A DNA stretch of 64,000 bases from Pseudonocardia kunmingensis (lineage in GTDB: Bacteria; Actinomycetota; Actinomycetes; Mycobacteriales; Pseudonocardiaceae), in the NCBI RefSeq assembly GCF_006716445.1, contig NZ_VFPA01000001.1, forward strand, positions 1,984,001-2,048,000, written 5' to 3'. Positions 37,018 through 45,947 of this stretch are shown here, in pieces. The notes under the pieces are model-generated. The model worked only from the letters and a program-made list of their open reading frames with translations, had not been told where the DNA came from and did not search any database. The position numbers were made by a program, and so were the translations under genes. Each line of letters starts with the position of its first letter. Position 1 is the first letter of the stretch.

Positions 37018-37791
37018 GTGCGCGTTGTGTCTGATCGGGTCAGTCCCTGGTTCCTCGTGCTCGTCGCGATCGCGGTCGCCGGAGCGGTGCTCGCCGTCGC
37101 CGGCACTCCCGCCGCCCTCGCCACGGGCACGTCTCCGCTGCTCACGGCGGGGGTGGTGCTGCTGGTGCTCGGCGGCTGGGCGGTGTCGCTGTGCCTGCAC
37201 GAGTTCGGGCACGCCCTCGTCGCCTACCGCGCGGGCGACCGGTCCGTGCGGTCGAAGGGCTACCTCACGCTCGACATCCGCCGCTACACCGACGTCGGGC
37301 TGTCGTTCGTCCTCCCGATCGTGATCCTCCTCGTGGGTGGGATCCCACTGCCCGGTGGCGCTGTGTGGATCAACCACGGCGCGATCCGCTCCCGCGGCGC
37401 GCGCAGCCTCGTGTCGCTCGCGGGCCCGGGCACGAACCTGGTGCTCGGCGCGCTGCTCACCGCGGCCGTCGCGCTCGTGCCGATGCCGATCGGGCTCGCG
37501 ATCGGCCTCTCCTGCCTGGCGTTCATCCAGGTGATCGCGTTCGTGCTCAACATCATCCCGATCCCGGGGCTCGACGGCTTCGGCGTGCTGGAGCCGTTCC
37601 TGCCGCTGTCCGCGCGCCGGCTGGCGGCGCGGGTGCGGCCGTGGGCACCGCTCGTGCTGTTCCTGCTGATCATCGGGGTGCCGGGGGTCTCCTCGGCGTT
37701 CTTCCAGGTCGGCGGGAACCTGTTCGCGGCCGTGGGCGGCGACGCCGAGCTCGCGTTCTTCGGCTACAGCGAGCTGCGGTTCTGGGAATGA
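37018..37791 (+). CDS. Site-2-protease-like M50 metallopeptidase
   Basis: A 257-residue intramembrane zinc protease with about six spans. The catalytic HEFGH is in LCLHEFGHALVAYRAG and the distal ligand in FVLNIIPIPGLDGFGVLEP (NxxPxPxLDG), both intact. A loop GAVWINHGAIRSRGARSLVS and LAGPGTNLVLGALL match the SpoIVFB-like subgroup. The substrate, often an anti-sigma factor or membrane regulator, is unknown. The start is GTG. It lies between whiB2 and the F420 genes. Confidence 0.9.
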   Translation: MRVVSDRVSPWFLVLVAIAVAGAVLAVAGTPAALATGTSPLLTAGVVLLVLGGWAVSLCLHEFGHALVAYRAGDRSVRSKGYLTLDIRRYTDVGLSFVLPIVILLVGGIPLPGGAVWINHGAIRSRGARSLVSLAGPGTNLVLGALLTAAVALVPMPIGLAIGLSCLAFIQVIAFVLNIIPIPGLDGFGVLEPFLPLSARRLAARVRPWAPLVLFLLIIGVPGVSSAFFQVGGNLFAAVGGDAELAFFGYSELRFWE

Positions 37792-37855
37792 GTGCACCGC
37801 CCGCGGGTACTGGTGCGGAGTAGGGCGATCGTGACGACGACACGAGGGGTGGAAC

Positions 37856-37999
37856 ATGGGCGTCCACGCCACTGACCCCGCGGGACCGGGCCCCGAGCCA
37901 GAACCGCCCGGGCCCGAGCCGTTCCCGCCGACCCCTCCGAAGGCGCCGGACCCACCCGAGCCACCGCTCCCACCCGCGCCGCCCGCCCGACCGGCCTGA
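37856..37999 (+). CDS. Very small proline-rich protein
   Basis: A 47-residue frame starting ATG after ACGAGGGG at about 6 nt, 62 bp downstream of the M50 gene. It is dominated by Pro, Glu and Ala (EPFPPTPPKAPDPPEPPLPP) with a MGVHATDPAG start. It has no homology I can recognise. The ribosome site and position support a gene, while low complexity makes chance possible. Confidence 0.4.
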   Translation: MGVHATDPAGPGPEPEPPGPEPFPPTPPKAPDPPEPPLPPAPPARPA

Positions 38000-38009
38000 T
38001 CGCCCGCGC

Positions 38010-38061
38010 GACTCGCCCTGTCCGGACGGGAGACTCGCGCTGTCCGGACGGGAGACTCGCC
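38010..38061. repeat. 22-bp tandem repeat
   Basis: Two units, 38010-38031 and 38032-38053, differ by one base, and a third begins at 38054 (GACTCGCC). The shared core is CTGTCCGGACGGGAGACTCG, with a TCCGGA palindrome in each. It lies between the small Pro-rich gene and the convergent NUDIX gene, at one edge of the fbiB-fbiA block. Confidence 0.85.
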
Positions 38062-38077
38062 GGGGTGGGGTCGGGCG

Positions 38078-38617
38078 TCAGGGAAGGCGGGAGCGGGCGG
38101 CGGCGACCATCGCGGGGACGTCGGCGTCGTCGGGGAGGGCGTCGAGGGGCCACCAGCGCAGGTCGTCGGATTCGGCGCTGATCCGCGGTACCGCGCCCTC
38201 CGGCGCCCGCACCAGGAACCGGACGTCGAGGTGGCGGGTCGGCAGGCCCAGCGAGCAGGTGATCGGGTGGACGTCCACGTGCAGCGGCGCCGGGTCGATC
38301 GTCAGGCCGTCGATGCCGGACTCCTCCGTGGCCTCCCGCAGCGCGGCGTCCGCGAGGGAGGCGTCGCCGTCCTCGCAGTGCCCGCCCAGCTGCAGCCACC
38401 GGCCGACGCGCGGGTGCAGGGTCAGCAGGGTGTGCTCGGCCGCCGCGTCGACGACGAGCGCGGACGCGGTGAGGTGCCCGGGCTCGCACGAGCGGGAGCA
38501 CGCGTCGTCCGGACGGGCGTCGAGGAAGGCGAGCAGCGCGTGGCGCAGGCCCTGCTGAGCCCGGTCGGCCGGGTCCCAGGCCGTCAGCTCGGCGACCGCC
38601 GCAGCGGGGGCTACCAC
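38078..38617 (-). CDS. NUDIX hydrolase downstream of fbiB
   Basis: A 179-residue NUDIX-fold protein. The box is [20 protein letters not shown] then TEESGI; the C-terminal REATEES helix is intact, while the first Glu of the classic GX5E is displaced. The surrounding [20 protein letters not shown] and [12 protein letters not shown] are as in actinobacterial proteins coded beside fbiB. The GTG at 38617 overlaps the fbiB stop (GTGGTAG), implying translational coupling and a link to F420 or flavin chemistry. Substrate unknown. Confidence 0.85.
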   Translation of the reverse strand: MVAPAAAVAELTAWDPADRAQQGLRHALLAFLDARPDDACSRSCEPGHLTASALVVDAAAEHTLLTLHPRVGRWLQLGGHCEDGDASLADAALREATEESGIDGLTIDPAPLHVDVHPITCSLGLPTRHLDVRFLVRAPEGAVPRISAESDDLRWWPLDALPDDADVPAMVAAARSRLP

Positions 38618-39945
38618 TCGAGGAACCCCTGGTCCGGATCGCGCGGCGGGCGCGGCACGAGCGGGTCCGCCGGCACCCCGACGGCGACGGCGCCGAGCGG
38701 CTGCCAGTCCGGGGGAAGGTCCAGGACCCGGCGGACGACGTCCGGCGCGAAGATCGTCGAGCCCACCCAGCACGAGCCGAGCCCCTCGGCGGCCAGCGCC
38801 ACGAGGAACGACTGCACGGCCGCACCCCCGGCCACCGTGAACATCGTCCGCTCACCCGTGCGGCGGGCGTCGTCGGGATAGGTGTGCATGCCGTCGCCGG
38901 TGCGGAAGGCGAGCACCAGCTCGGGGGCGCGGCGCAGCAGGTCGCCGCGCCGCATCCGCCGCTCCACCTCGTCCGCGGGGCGCCCGTCGGCCTCCAGGTG
39001 CTCGCGCCACCGCGCCGCCATCGCGTCCAGGAGCGCGGCGCGCCGCTCGCGCACCCACGCGAACCGGATCGGTGTGCTGTGGTGCGGCGCGGGCGCGGTG
39101 AGCGCCACGCCGACGGCCCGCCGCAGCACCGCCCCGTCGACCGGGTCGTCGGTGAACGCGCGGGTGCTGCGCCGCAGCAGCACCGCCTCGCGCCTGCCGC
39201 GGGCGATGGCCTCGTCGGTGCCGAGCCAGAACATGTCCTCGTCGAGCGGGCGCACGAGGTCCCGCGCCGTGGAGCCGTCGTCCACCGGCGCCATTCCGCG
39301 CACCACCGCCACCGGCAGCCCGCCGAGCTTGCCCTTGACGAGGTCGGCAGCCGCGGCCAGCTCGTCGGCCAGCGCCACCTCGGTGACCAGCAGCTCGTTG
39401 CCCTCGGCGTCCAGCTGCCCTTCGTAGCGGTGCAGCACGGGCAGCCCGGCCGAGCCGATCGCGACGTCGGTCTGTCCCACGCGCCAGGTGCGGCCCAGCG
39501 TGTCGGTGACGACCACGGCCACCTCGACGCCGCGCAGGCGCCGCAGCTCGTCCCGCAGGCGCGCGGCGCTGGCGTCCGGGTCGGCCGGGAGCAGCGCGAG
39601 CTCGTCGCGCCGGACGTTCGAGCCGTCGACACCCGCCGCCGCCTGCACGATGCCCAGCTTGCCCGCGACGATCAGCGTGCGGCCCCGCCGGGCCAGCACC
39701 CGCTCGGTCTCGGCGTCGACGAGCTCGCGGCGCAGCGCGTCGCGCGCCTCGGGGTCGGTGGGGGCGGGAACGAGCCTGCCCTCCACCTTGGAGAACACCT
39801 TGGAGGTGATCACCACGACGTCGCCGTCGGCGAGCCACGGCGCGGCGTCGGCGAGGGCACCCGCGAGGTCGTCACCGGGGCGGAACTCGGGCAGCCCGGG
39901 GACCGGCAGGACCGTCAGGCCCTCGGGGGCGGCGTGGTCACGCAA
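38611..39945 (-). CDS. fbiB: Coenzyme F420:L-glutamate ligase / dehydro-F420 reductase, bifunctional FbiB
   Basis: Adds the glutamate tail to F420 and reduces dehydro-F420. A 444-residue fusion: residues 1-245 are the CofE ligase ([56 protein letters not shown]), and residues 250-444 an FMN nitroreductase-type domain ([40 protein letters not shown]). The two-domain form is typical of actinobacteria. The frame starts at a TTG (39945) that overlaps the end of fbiA by 8 bp. Confidence 0.94.
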   Translation of the reverse strand: MRDHAAPEGLTVLPVPGLPEFRPGDDLAGALADAAPWLADGDVVVITSKVFSKVEGRLVPAPTDPEARDALRRELVDAETERVLARRGRTLIVAGKLGIVQAAAGVDGSNVRRDELALLPADPDASAARLRDELRRLRGVEVAVVVTDTLGRTWRVGQTDVAIGSAGLPVLHRYEGQLDAEGNELLVTEVALADELAAAADLVKGKLGGLPVAVVRGMAPVDDGSTARDLVRPLDEDMFWLGTDEAIARGRREAVLLRRSTRAFTDDPVDGAVLRRAVGVALTAPAPHHSTPIRFAWVRERRAALLDAMAARWREHLEADGRPADEVERRMRRGDLLRRAPELVLAFRTGDGMHTYPDDARRTGERTMFTVAGGAAVQSFLVALAAEGLGSCWVGSTIFAPDVVRRVLDLPPDWQPLGAVAVGVPADPLVPRPPRDPDQGFLEW

Positions 39946-40930
39946 CGGTCGTCCCCGCCAGCTCCAGCGCCCGCCGCGCCATCTCGGCCGTGGCGTCCAC
40001 GTCGGACATCAGCAGCGGCACCGCCTGCACCTCGACGCCCGGGACGTCGGCCGTGTCGCCGGTGTGCACGAGCCAGCCGTCGAGCACCCCGCCGTCGGCG
40101 CGCGCACCGAGGTGCCGCCCGACCGCCTCGGCGCTGGTCTCCACGCCGATCGTGGTGAGGCACGCGTCGGCCATCCCGCGCACCGGCCTGCCGCCCACGA
40201 TCGGCGACAACCCCACGACCTTCGCCGCCGTCTCGCGCAGCGCCTCGCGCACACCCGGCACGGCGAGGATCGTGCCGATGCTGACGACGGGGTTGGACGG
40301 TGCGAGCAGCACGGCGTCGGCGTCCCGGATCGCGTCGCGCGCCGCCGGCAGCACGCTCGCCTGCTCGGCGCCGACCGAGACGATGTCGTGCGCGGGCAGC
40401 TCGGCGCGGTGCCGCACCCACCACTCCTGGAAGTGGATCGCCTTGCGCGCCTTCGGGCCGGTCTCCGGGTCGTCCACGACCACGTGGGTCTCGACCCTGT
40501 CGTCGGTGGCGGGCAGCAGCCGGACACCGGGGCGCCACCGGTCGCACAGCGCGGTGACGACGTCGGAGAGGCCGTACCCGGCGCGCAGCATCCGGCTGCG
40601 GACGAGGTGGGTGGCGAGGTCGCGGTCGCCGAGGCCGAACCACGTGGGCTCGGCGCCGTAGGCGGCGAGCTCGTCGCGCACCGTCCAGGTCTCACCGACC
40701 CGGCCCCAGCCGCGCTCGGTGTCGATCCCACCGCCGAGGGTGTACATGCACGTGTCGAGGTCGGGGGTGATCCGCAGGCCGTGCATCCAGACGTCGTCGC
40801 CGACGTTCACCACGGCCGTGACCTGGTGCCCCGACTCCCCCTCACCTGTGGGGGGCAGGCCGAGCGCCGCCTTCACCCCGAGCAGGAAGCGGGCCCCACC
40901 GACGCCACCGACCAACACAGCGACTCTCAC
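39938..40930 (-). CDS. fbiA: 2-phospho-L-lactate (phosphoenolpyruvyl) transferase FbiA
   Basis: Transfers the phospho-enolpyruvyl or phospholactyl group to FO, making (dehydro-)F420-0. The 330-residue CofD-family protein has the nucleotide loop [59 protein letters not shown] and [20 protein letters not shown]. It starts with GTG and runs fbiA, fbiB, NUDIX as one operon. Relative to whiB2 and the mannose genes the block is inverted compared with M. tuberculosis. Confidence 0.95.
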   Translation of the reverse strand: MRVAVLVGGVGGARFLLGVKAALGLPPTGEGESGHQVTAVVNVGDDVWMHGLRITPDLDTCMYTLGGGIDTERGWGRVGETWTVRDELAAYGAEPTWFGLGDRDLATHLVRSRMLRAGYGLSDVVTALCDRWRPGVRLLPATDDRVETHVVVDDPETGPKARKAIHFQEWWVRHRAELPAHDIVSVGAEQASVLPAARDAIRDADAVLLAPSNPVVSIGTILAVPGVREALRETAAKVVGLSPIVGGRPVRGMADACLTTIGVETSAEAVGRHLGARADGGVLDGWLVHTGDTADVPGVEVQAVPLLMSDVDATAEMARRALELAGTTVA

Positions 40931-40957
40931 GCGAACGAGCGTAGTCGTCCACCCAGA

Positions 40958-41020
40958 CGCACCTTGGAGCCTTATTGCTGTTCTGTCGCCCGCTGGGCAG
41001 CGCTATGGCTCCACGGTGCG
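40958..41020. repeat. 63-bp dispersed hairpin repeat, family 2, copy A
   Basis: Arms at 40958-40978 and 41000-41020 (17 of 21 pairs match) enclose a 21-nt loop starting TGTTCTG. The left arm begins CGCACCTTGGAGCC and the right arm ends GGTGCG. A copy in the same orientation lies at 47796-47859, and the pair flank the arabinofuranoside cassette. The right arm includes the stop codon and last codons of the ICMT-like gene. Confidence 0.85.
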
Positions 41021-41542
41021 GTGGGGCGGTTCCCACGGGCGTCGACGCGGGATCCAGCGGGGGACGTTCTCGCAGTAGAGCTCGTACTGCTCACCGAACT
41101 GCGCTGCGAGCGCAGGCTCCTCCCGCAGGCGAACGAACGCCGTGACCGGCACCGCCATCACGCCCGTGTACACGAGCAGCCGGGCGCGGCCGAGCAGCAA
41201 CGCCTGCCCGAGGACGGCCGAGGCCAGCGCGAGGTACATGGGGTTGCGGACGTGTCGGTAGATCCCGCCGACCACGAGCTCGGTGGGCGCGGCCACCGGG
41301 ATCGGCGTGCCGAGGCCCTCCCGCACGAAGCGCACGAACGCCGAGGTGATCGCCGCCCCGCCGATCGCGACGAGCACGCTCCCCGCCACCTGGGCCGGGA
41401 CGCCCCCGGGCACCGGGTCGCGTCGCTCCCAGCGCGTGAGCAGGTAGGGGACGACGCCGGCCACCGTGCCGGGACCGGCGGCCATGAAGAGGGCCGAGAC
41501 CAGCCCCGCGCGCCGGCGCCGCGTCCGCACGTCCGCTCCCAT
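41003..41542 (-). CDS. Isoprenylcysteine methyltransferase-like (ICMT/PEMT) membrane protein
   Basis: A 179-residue membrane methyltransferase-like protein with about four spans. The SAM/active-site signature is GGIYRHVRNPMYLALASAVL followed by RLREEPALAAQFGEQYELY and RWIPRRRPWEP, as in bacterial members of the isoprenylcysteine/phospholipid methyltransferase group, which methylate lipids or small thiols. The ATG at 41542 follows GGGGAGG at 6 nt. The final codons run into a family-2 hairpin repeat, suggesting the original C-terminus was replaced when the repeat arrived. Confidence 0.83.
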   Translation of the reverse strand: MGADVRTRRRRAGLVSALFMAAGPGTVAGVVPYLLTRWERRDPVPGGVPAQVAGSVLVAIGGAAITSAFVRFVREGLGTPIPVAAPTELVVGGIYRHVRNPMYLALASAVLGQALLLGRARLLVYTGVMAVPVTAFVRLREEPALAAQFGEQYELYCENVPRWIPRRRPWEPPHRTVEP

Positions 41543-41570
41543 CGGGCACCTCCCCGGGACCATATCCGAT

Positions 41571-41619
41571 GACGAACGGCACTTTCGTCGGCTAGGTACC
41601 GACGAGAGTGCCGTTCGTC
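41571..41619. repeat. 49-bp dispersed palindrome, family 1, copy 2
   Basis: The exact reverse complement of 6940-6988: 21-bp arms with one mismatch around a CTAGGTA loop. Because the element is almost symmetric, both copies also share ATGAC at the left border and GTGGGAG a few bases beyond the right border. It lies downstream of the lacI-type gene and upstream of the ICMT-like gene, where it may end the regulator transcript. Confidence 0.9.
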
Positions 41620-41661
41620 CGGGTGGGAGTCTGCAGCGGAGCGCGCGGCCACGCCGCCGCC

Positions 41662-42669
41662 TCAGTCGGGCAGGGTCGAGGCGCGGACCACGAGGCGGGC
41701 CGGGAGCGCCACCGTTCCGCGGTGCGCACGGCCGGCCACCGCGTCCAGCAGCAGCCGGGCGGCGTGGCGGCCCAGCTCCTCCAGCTCCAGGTCGACCGTC
41801 GTGAGCGGGGGGCGGCTGGCCAGCGCCATGACGTCCCAGTTGTCGTAACCGGTGACGGCGACGTCCTCGGGGATGCGCCTGCCCAGCTCGCGCAGCCGCT
41901 CGCAGACCCCGCGGGCGATCTGGTCGCTGCCGCAGGAGATCGCGTCGAGGTCGGGGTGGGCGCGCAGCAGCAGGTCGACGGCGTGGCGGCCCCAGCGCTC
42001 GCTCCACTCGCCGTAGAGCGCCGGGCCGCGGAACGCCCCTCCGGCCGCCTCGACCGCCGCGGAGGCCCGCTCGACGGCGCTGCGGTGCCGCTGCGGGCCG
42101 GTGACGTGGGCGATCGCGGTGCACCCGACGTCCAGCAGGTGCCCGACGGCGGCGGTCGCGCCGCCCCGGTCGTCGACGACGACCGAGGCGTCGGCCGGGT
42201 CGGTCGAGCTGGAGAACGCGTAGACGACGGGGATCGGCACGTCGATCGGCGGCCGGGGCTCGGTGCGCCGCCCGGTGACGATGATCCCGTCGACCCGCCG
42301 GGCGAGCAGGGTGCGCACGTAGTGCTGCTCGCGCAACGGGTCGTCGCGGGTGTCGCACAGCAGCAGGGCCATCTCCCCCGCGGAGAGGGCGTCCTCGGCG
42401 CCGAGCATGATCGGGATGCTGAAGCGGCCGGAGCTGTCGGTGGTGACCAGCCCGACGGTGTAGCTGCGCCCCGAGGACAGCGCGCGGGCGCGGCCGTCGG
42501 GGGTGAACCCGAGCTGCTCGGCGGCGCGACGGACCCGTTCACGGGTCTCGCTGCGCAGCTGGCCCGTGTCGTTCAGGGCCTTCGACGCGGTGCCGGGCGA
42601 GACCCCGGCCAGCGCCGCGACGTCGGTGATGCGGACGACGCCGGCGCGGCTCGACGCACTGCTCGCCAC
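41662..42669 (-). CDS. LacI-family transcriptional regulator of the arabinofuranoside cassette
   Basis: A 335-residue repressor. The helix-turn-helix is ITDVAALAGVSPGTASKALN with hinge AAEQLGFTPDGRARALSSGR, then a periplasmic-binding-like sugar domain (VGLVTTDSSGRFSIPIMLGA; VDGIIVTGRRTEPRPPI; VAVTGYDNWDVMALASRPPL; TTVDLELEELGRHAARLLL). The GTG at 42669 has AAAGGAG 5 nt upstream. It is divergent from the GH127 gene, with a palindromic operator between them, so it very likely controls the glycosidase-importer operon in response to an arabinose-type sugar. Confidence 0.93.
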   Translation of the reverse strand: MASSASSRAGVVRITDVAALAGVSPGTASKALNDTGQLRSETRERVRRAAEQLGFTPDGRARALSSGRSYTVGLVTTDSSGRFSIPIMLGAEDALSAGEMALLLCDTRDDPLREQHYVRTLLARRVDGIIVTGRRTEPRPPIDVPIPVVYAFSSSTDPADASVVVDDRGGATAAVGHLLDVGCTAIAHVTGPQRHRSAVERASAAVEAAGGAFRGPALYGEWSERWGRHAVDLLLRAHPDLDAISCGSDQIARGVCERLRELGRRIPEDVAVTGYDNWDVMALASRPPLTTVDLELEELGRHAARLLLDAVAGRAHRGTVALPARLVVRASTLPD

Positions 42670-42754
42670 CGGCACTCCTTTCCGTACGTTCCGGCCTCGG
42701 CGCATCGTAGCGGCACCAGGCCTTGACTGCTCGGGGCACCGACCCTACCGTCTC

Positions 42755-42782
42755 CACGGAAATCGAATTCCTTTTTTCCGTG
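42755..42782. promoter_or_regulatory. LacI-type operator upstream of GH127
   Basis: An outer perfect 8-bp inverted repeat, CACGGAAA (42755-42762) and TTTCCGTG (42775-42782), overlaps an inner near-palindrome GGAAATCGAATTCC (42758-42771) with a central CG, the hallmark of LacI-family operators. It lies just before the GH127 ribosome site (CAGGAG). Confidence 0.65.
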
Positions 42783-42797
42783 ACACGCAGGAGTGGC

Positions 42798-44609
42798 ATG
42801 ACGGCGACCTCGCCCCGGACCGGCACCACCAGCACCCGGGGGCCCGCCGCCCCGACGGCCGCGGCGCAGGTGGCGCTGCGCCCGCTCGGCCTCGGCGAGG
42901 CGACGATCGGCGGCGGCTTCTGGGCCGGCCGCCAGGACGCGAACGCGGCGGCGATCCCGCTCGGCCGCCGGCGTCTCGAGGACGCCGGGAACCTCCGGAA
43001 CCTGCGCATCGCCGCCGGCCGGGAGGAGGGCGACGCGATCGGCCCGATCTTCGCCGACTCCGACGTCTACAAGTGGCTCGAGGCCGTGGCCTGGGAGTAC
43101 GCCCGCCGCCCCGCCGAGGAGCTGCTGGCGATGCAGCGCGAGGTCACCGCGGTCGTCGCCGACGCGCAGGCCGCGGACGGCTACCTGAACTCCGTCGTGC
43201 AGGTCCGCCACGCCGACGAGCGCTACACCGACCTGCCGTGGAGCCACGAGCACTACTGCGCGGGACACCTCATCCAGGCCGCCGTCGCCCAGGTCCGCTG
43301 CACCGGCGACACGGCGCTGCTCGACGTCGCCGTCAAGGTCGCCGACCACCTGGCCGACACCTTCGGCGAGGACCGCCGCCACGACGTCGACGGCCACCCC
43401 GTGATCGAGATGGCGCTCGTCGAGCTGCACCGCGAGACCGGCGACCCCCGCCACCTGGAGCTCGCCCGCTACTTCGTCGAGGCCCGCGGCCACGGGCTGA
43501 TCAGCGCCTACGGCCACGACCCGACCTACTTCTCCGACCGCGTTCCGGTGCGGGAGGCCACCACGGTGGAGGGCCACGCCGTGCGCGCGGTCTACCTGAC
43601 CGCCGGTGCCGCCGACGTCGCCGCCGAACGGGGCGACACGGCGCTGCTCGACGCCCTCGCCCGGCAGTTCGACCACATGCTCGCCACCAAGACCTACATC
43701 ACCGGGGGGCTGGGCGCGCGCTGGGACCGGGAGGCCTTCGGCGACCCCTACGAGCTGCCCACCGACCGCGCCTACGCCGAGACCTGCGCGGCGATCGGCG
43801 GCGTCCAGTGGGCGTGGCGGATGCTGCTGGCCACCGGCGACGCCCGCTACGCCGACGCGATCGAACGCATGCTGTTCAACGGCTTCCTGGCCGGCGTCTC
43901 CCTGTCGGGCTCCGAGTACTTCTACGTCAACCCGCTGCAGCACCGCAGCGACGCCCACGCCGACGGCGACCGCTCGCCCGCCCACGGCCGCCGCGGCTGG
44001 TTCGACTGCGCCTGCTGCCCGCCCAACGTGATGCGCACGCTGTCCGGGTTGGAGGGCTACCTCGCCACGCGTGACGACGGCGGCGTCCAGCTGCACCAGT
44101 ACGCACCGGGCACGGTCACGGCAGGCGCCACCACGCTGACCGTCGAGACCGAGTACCCGTGGGACGGGCTGGTGCGCGTGCGCGTCGACGCCGCGGACGC
44201 CCCCTTCGCCCTGTCCCTGCGGGTGCCGGCGTGGGCGGCGGGCGCCACCCTCGACGGCGCACCGGTGGGACCCGGCTACGCCCGGGTGCAGGTGGCCGCG
44301 GGCGACGTCGTCGAACTGCGGCTGCCGATGGAGGTCCGCACCACCACCGCGCACCCCCGCGTCGACGCCGTGCGCGGCTGCGTGGCCGTGGAGCGCGGGC
44401 CGCTGGTGTACGCGGCCGAGCAGGCCGACCACGACACCCCGGTCGACGACCTGCGCCTCGACCCCGCCGCCCCGCGCGCGGGCGCGCACCGCCCGGACCT
44501 GCTCGGCGGCGTCACCGTCGTCACCGCGGGCGAGCTGACCCTGGTGCCGTACTACGCCTGGGCCAACCGCGGCGCGGCGCCGATGCGCGTCTGGATCCCG
44601 ACCACCTGA
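42798..44609 (+). CDS. GH127 beta-L-arabinofuranosidase (DUF1680 family)
   Basis: Glycoside hydrolase that releases beta-L-arabinofuranose, in known cases from plant hydroxyproline-rich glycoprotein sugars, using a Cys nucleophile near a zinc ion. The 603-residue protein has GGGFWAGRQ, an (alpha/alpha)6 barrel (SDVYKWLEAVAWEYARRPAE; PWSHEHYCAGHLIQAAVAQ) and the metal/catalytic set Glu328 and Cys330 in AYAETCAAIGG plus Cys404, Cys406 and Cys407 in WFDCACCPPNVMR, matching E338, C340, C417 and C418 of Bifidobacterium HypBA1. No signal peptide is seen, so it acts on imported oligosaccharides. ATG 42798 follows CAGGAG. First gene of the importer operon. Confidence 0.92.
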   Translation: MTATSPRTGTTSTRGPAAPTAAAQVALRPLGLGEATIGGGFWAGRQDANAAAIPLGRRRLEDAGNLRNLRIAAGREEGDAIGPIFADSDVYKWLEAVAWEYARRPAEELLAMQREVTAVVADAQAADGYLNSVVQVRHADERYTDLPWSHEHYCAGHLIQAAVAQVRCTGDTALLDVAVKVADHLADTFGEDRRHDVDGHPVIEMALVELHRETGDPRHLELARYFVEARGHGLISAYGHDPTYFSDRVPVREATTVEGHAVRAVYLTAGAADVAAERGDTALLDALARQFDHMLATKTYITGGLGARWDREAFGDPYELPTDRAYAETCAAIGGVQWAWRMLLATGDARYADAIERMLFNGFLAGVSLSGSEYFYVNPLQHRSDAHADGDRSPAHGRRGWFDCACCPPNVMRTLSGLEGYLATRDDGGVQLHQYAPGTVTAGATTLTVETEYPWDGLVRVRVDAADAPFALSLRVPAWAAGATLDGAPVGPGYARVQVAAGDVVELRLPMEVRTTTAHPRVDAVRGCVAVERGPLVYAAEQADHDTPVDDLRLDPAAPRAGAHRPDLLGGVTVVTAGELTLVPYYAWANRGAAPMRVWIPTT

Positions 44610-44633
44610 GTTCCACCCGTCAGGAAGAGGACG

Positions 44634-45947
44634 ATGACGACCTCACGACGCGGTTTCCTCCGGCTCGCCGGACTCGGCGCGCTCGCGGCCGGGCTGCCGG
44701 CCTGCAGTTCCGTGCTGCCGGCGCCGGACACCGCGGCGCCCGGATTCGGCACCTCGGCCACGGGCCCCGTCCGGGTCTGGTGCCGGGCCAACACCCAGGA
44801 GGGCCTCACCGCGCTCGTGGCGTCGTTCAACGCGAGCCAGGACCGGCTGACCGTCGAGCTGACACCGATCCCGGACGTCCAGTACGTCACGAAGCTCGCC
44901 ACCGCGATCCGGGCGCGGGACGTGCCGGACCTGGTGGACATCGACGACATCAACTCGCTGCTGTTCGTCTACCGGGACGCGTTCACCGACCTGACCGACC
45001 TGATCGCGGATCTCGATTTCGCCGACCGGCTCAGCCCCGGACACCTGGCACTGGCGACGGTCGGCGGCCGCCGCTACGCCGTGCCGTACCTGGCCGACAA
45101 CTCCGCGCTGTTCTGCAACACGCGGCTGTTCGAGCGGGCCGGCCTCGACGTCGACGAGGCCACGACCGACCTGGACTCCCTGCTCGACGCCGCGCGGCGG
45201 ATCACCGCGCTCGGCGGCGACGTGCGCGGCTGGACCTTCCCCGGCAACAACCAGGGCTCGCTCGGGTTCGTGGTGCAGCCGCACGTCTGGGCGGCCGACA
45301 CCGACCTCATCCGCGGCGAGGTCGGTGCCCAGAGCGGCAACGTGGCGGGCAACGACGCCGTGGCCCGGCTGCTGGAGTTCTACCGCGCCCTCTGGGTGGA
45401 CGGGCTCGTGCCGCCGGAGAACTTCGCCGACGACGCCTCCCGCTGGGGCTCGGACTACAAGGCCGGGCGGATCGGCATGATCCCCTCCAACTACAGCACG
45501 GTCACCACGGACACGGACCCCGAGCTCGTGGCGGCCACCACGGTGCGGCTGCTGCCCGGTCCCGACGGCGGGCGCGCCTTCTTCGACGGCGGCGACAACA
45601 TGTGCATCCCCCGTGGCGCCGCCAACGCGTCCGGGGCGTGGGAGTTCGCGCGGTTCGCGCTCGATCTGCCGCAGCAGTCGGCGCTGCCCGAGGGCGGTTT
45701 CACGCCGGTGCGCTCCGACGTCGCGACACCGGAGTTCGCGGCGCGGCACCCGCTGGTGCTCCCGCCCCTGCTGAACCAGGACGAGGGCTATGCGCCGCAG
45801 ACGCTGTCCTACAACCAGATCTACAACCAGCCCGACGGCCCGTGGCTCACGATGCTCCGCCGCGCGGTCTTCGACGGCGAGATCGAGGCGGCCATGGCAG
45901 AAGCGCAGATCGGCTACGACCGGATCCTCCGGCAGGCCCAGACATGA
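44634..45947 (+). CDS. Sugar ABC transporter substrate-binding lipoprotein
   Basis: A 437-residue extracellular binding protein. The N-terminus has a Tat-like motif SRRGFLRLAG followed by a lipobox (LAAGLPAC), so it is probably exported by Tat and lipid-anchored. The mature part matches family-1 solute-binding proteins: VRVWCRANTQEGLTALVASF, IPDVQYVTKLATAIRARDVP then DLVDID, RRYAVPYLADNSALFCNTRL. It lies 24 bp after the GH127 gene and overlaps the permease gene by 4 bp. It presumably binds arabinofuranose-containing oligosaccharides. Confidence 0.93.
   Translation: MTTSRRGFLRLAGLGALAAGLPACSSVLPAPDTAAPGFGTSATGPVRVWCRANTQEGLTALVASFNASQDRLTVELTPIPDVQYVTKLATAIRARDVPDLVDIDDINSLLFVYRDAFTDLTDLIADLDFADRLSPGHLALATVGGRRYAVPYLADNSALFCNTRLFERAGLDVDEATTDLDSLLDAARRITALGGDVRGWTFPGNNQGSLGFVVQPHVWAADTDLIRGEVGAQSGNVAGNDAVARLLEFYRALWVDGLVPPENFADDASRWGSDYKAGRIGMIPSNYSTVTTDTDPELVAATTVRLLPGPDGGRAFFDGGDNMCIPRGAANASGAWEFARFALDLPQQSALPEGGFTPVRSDVATPEFAARHPLVLPPLLNQDEGYAPQTLSYNQIYNQPDGPWLTMLRRAVFDGEIEAAMAEAQIGYDRILRQAQT

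Noticed and set aside
38010-38061. 22-bp tandem repeat as a CRISPR or iteron origin
   Set aside because: Only about 2.4 units without spacers and no replication gene nearby.
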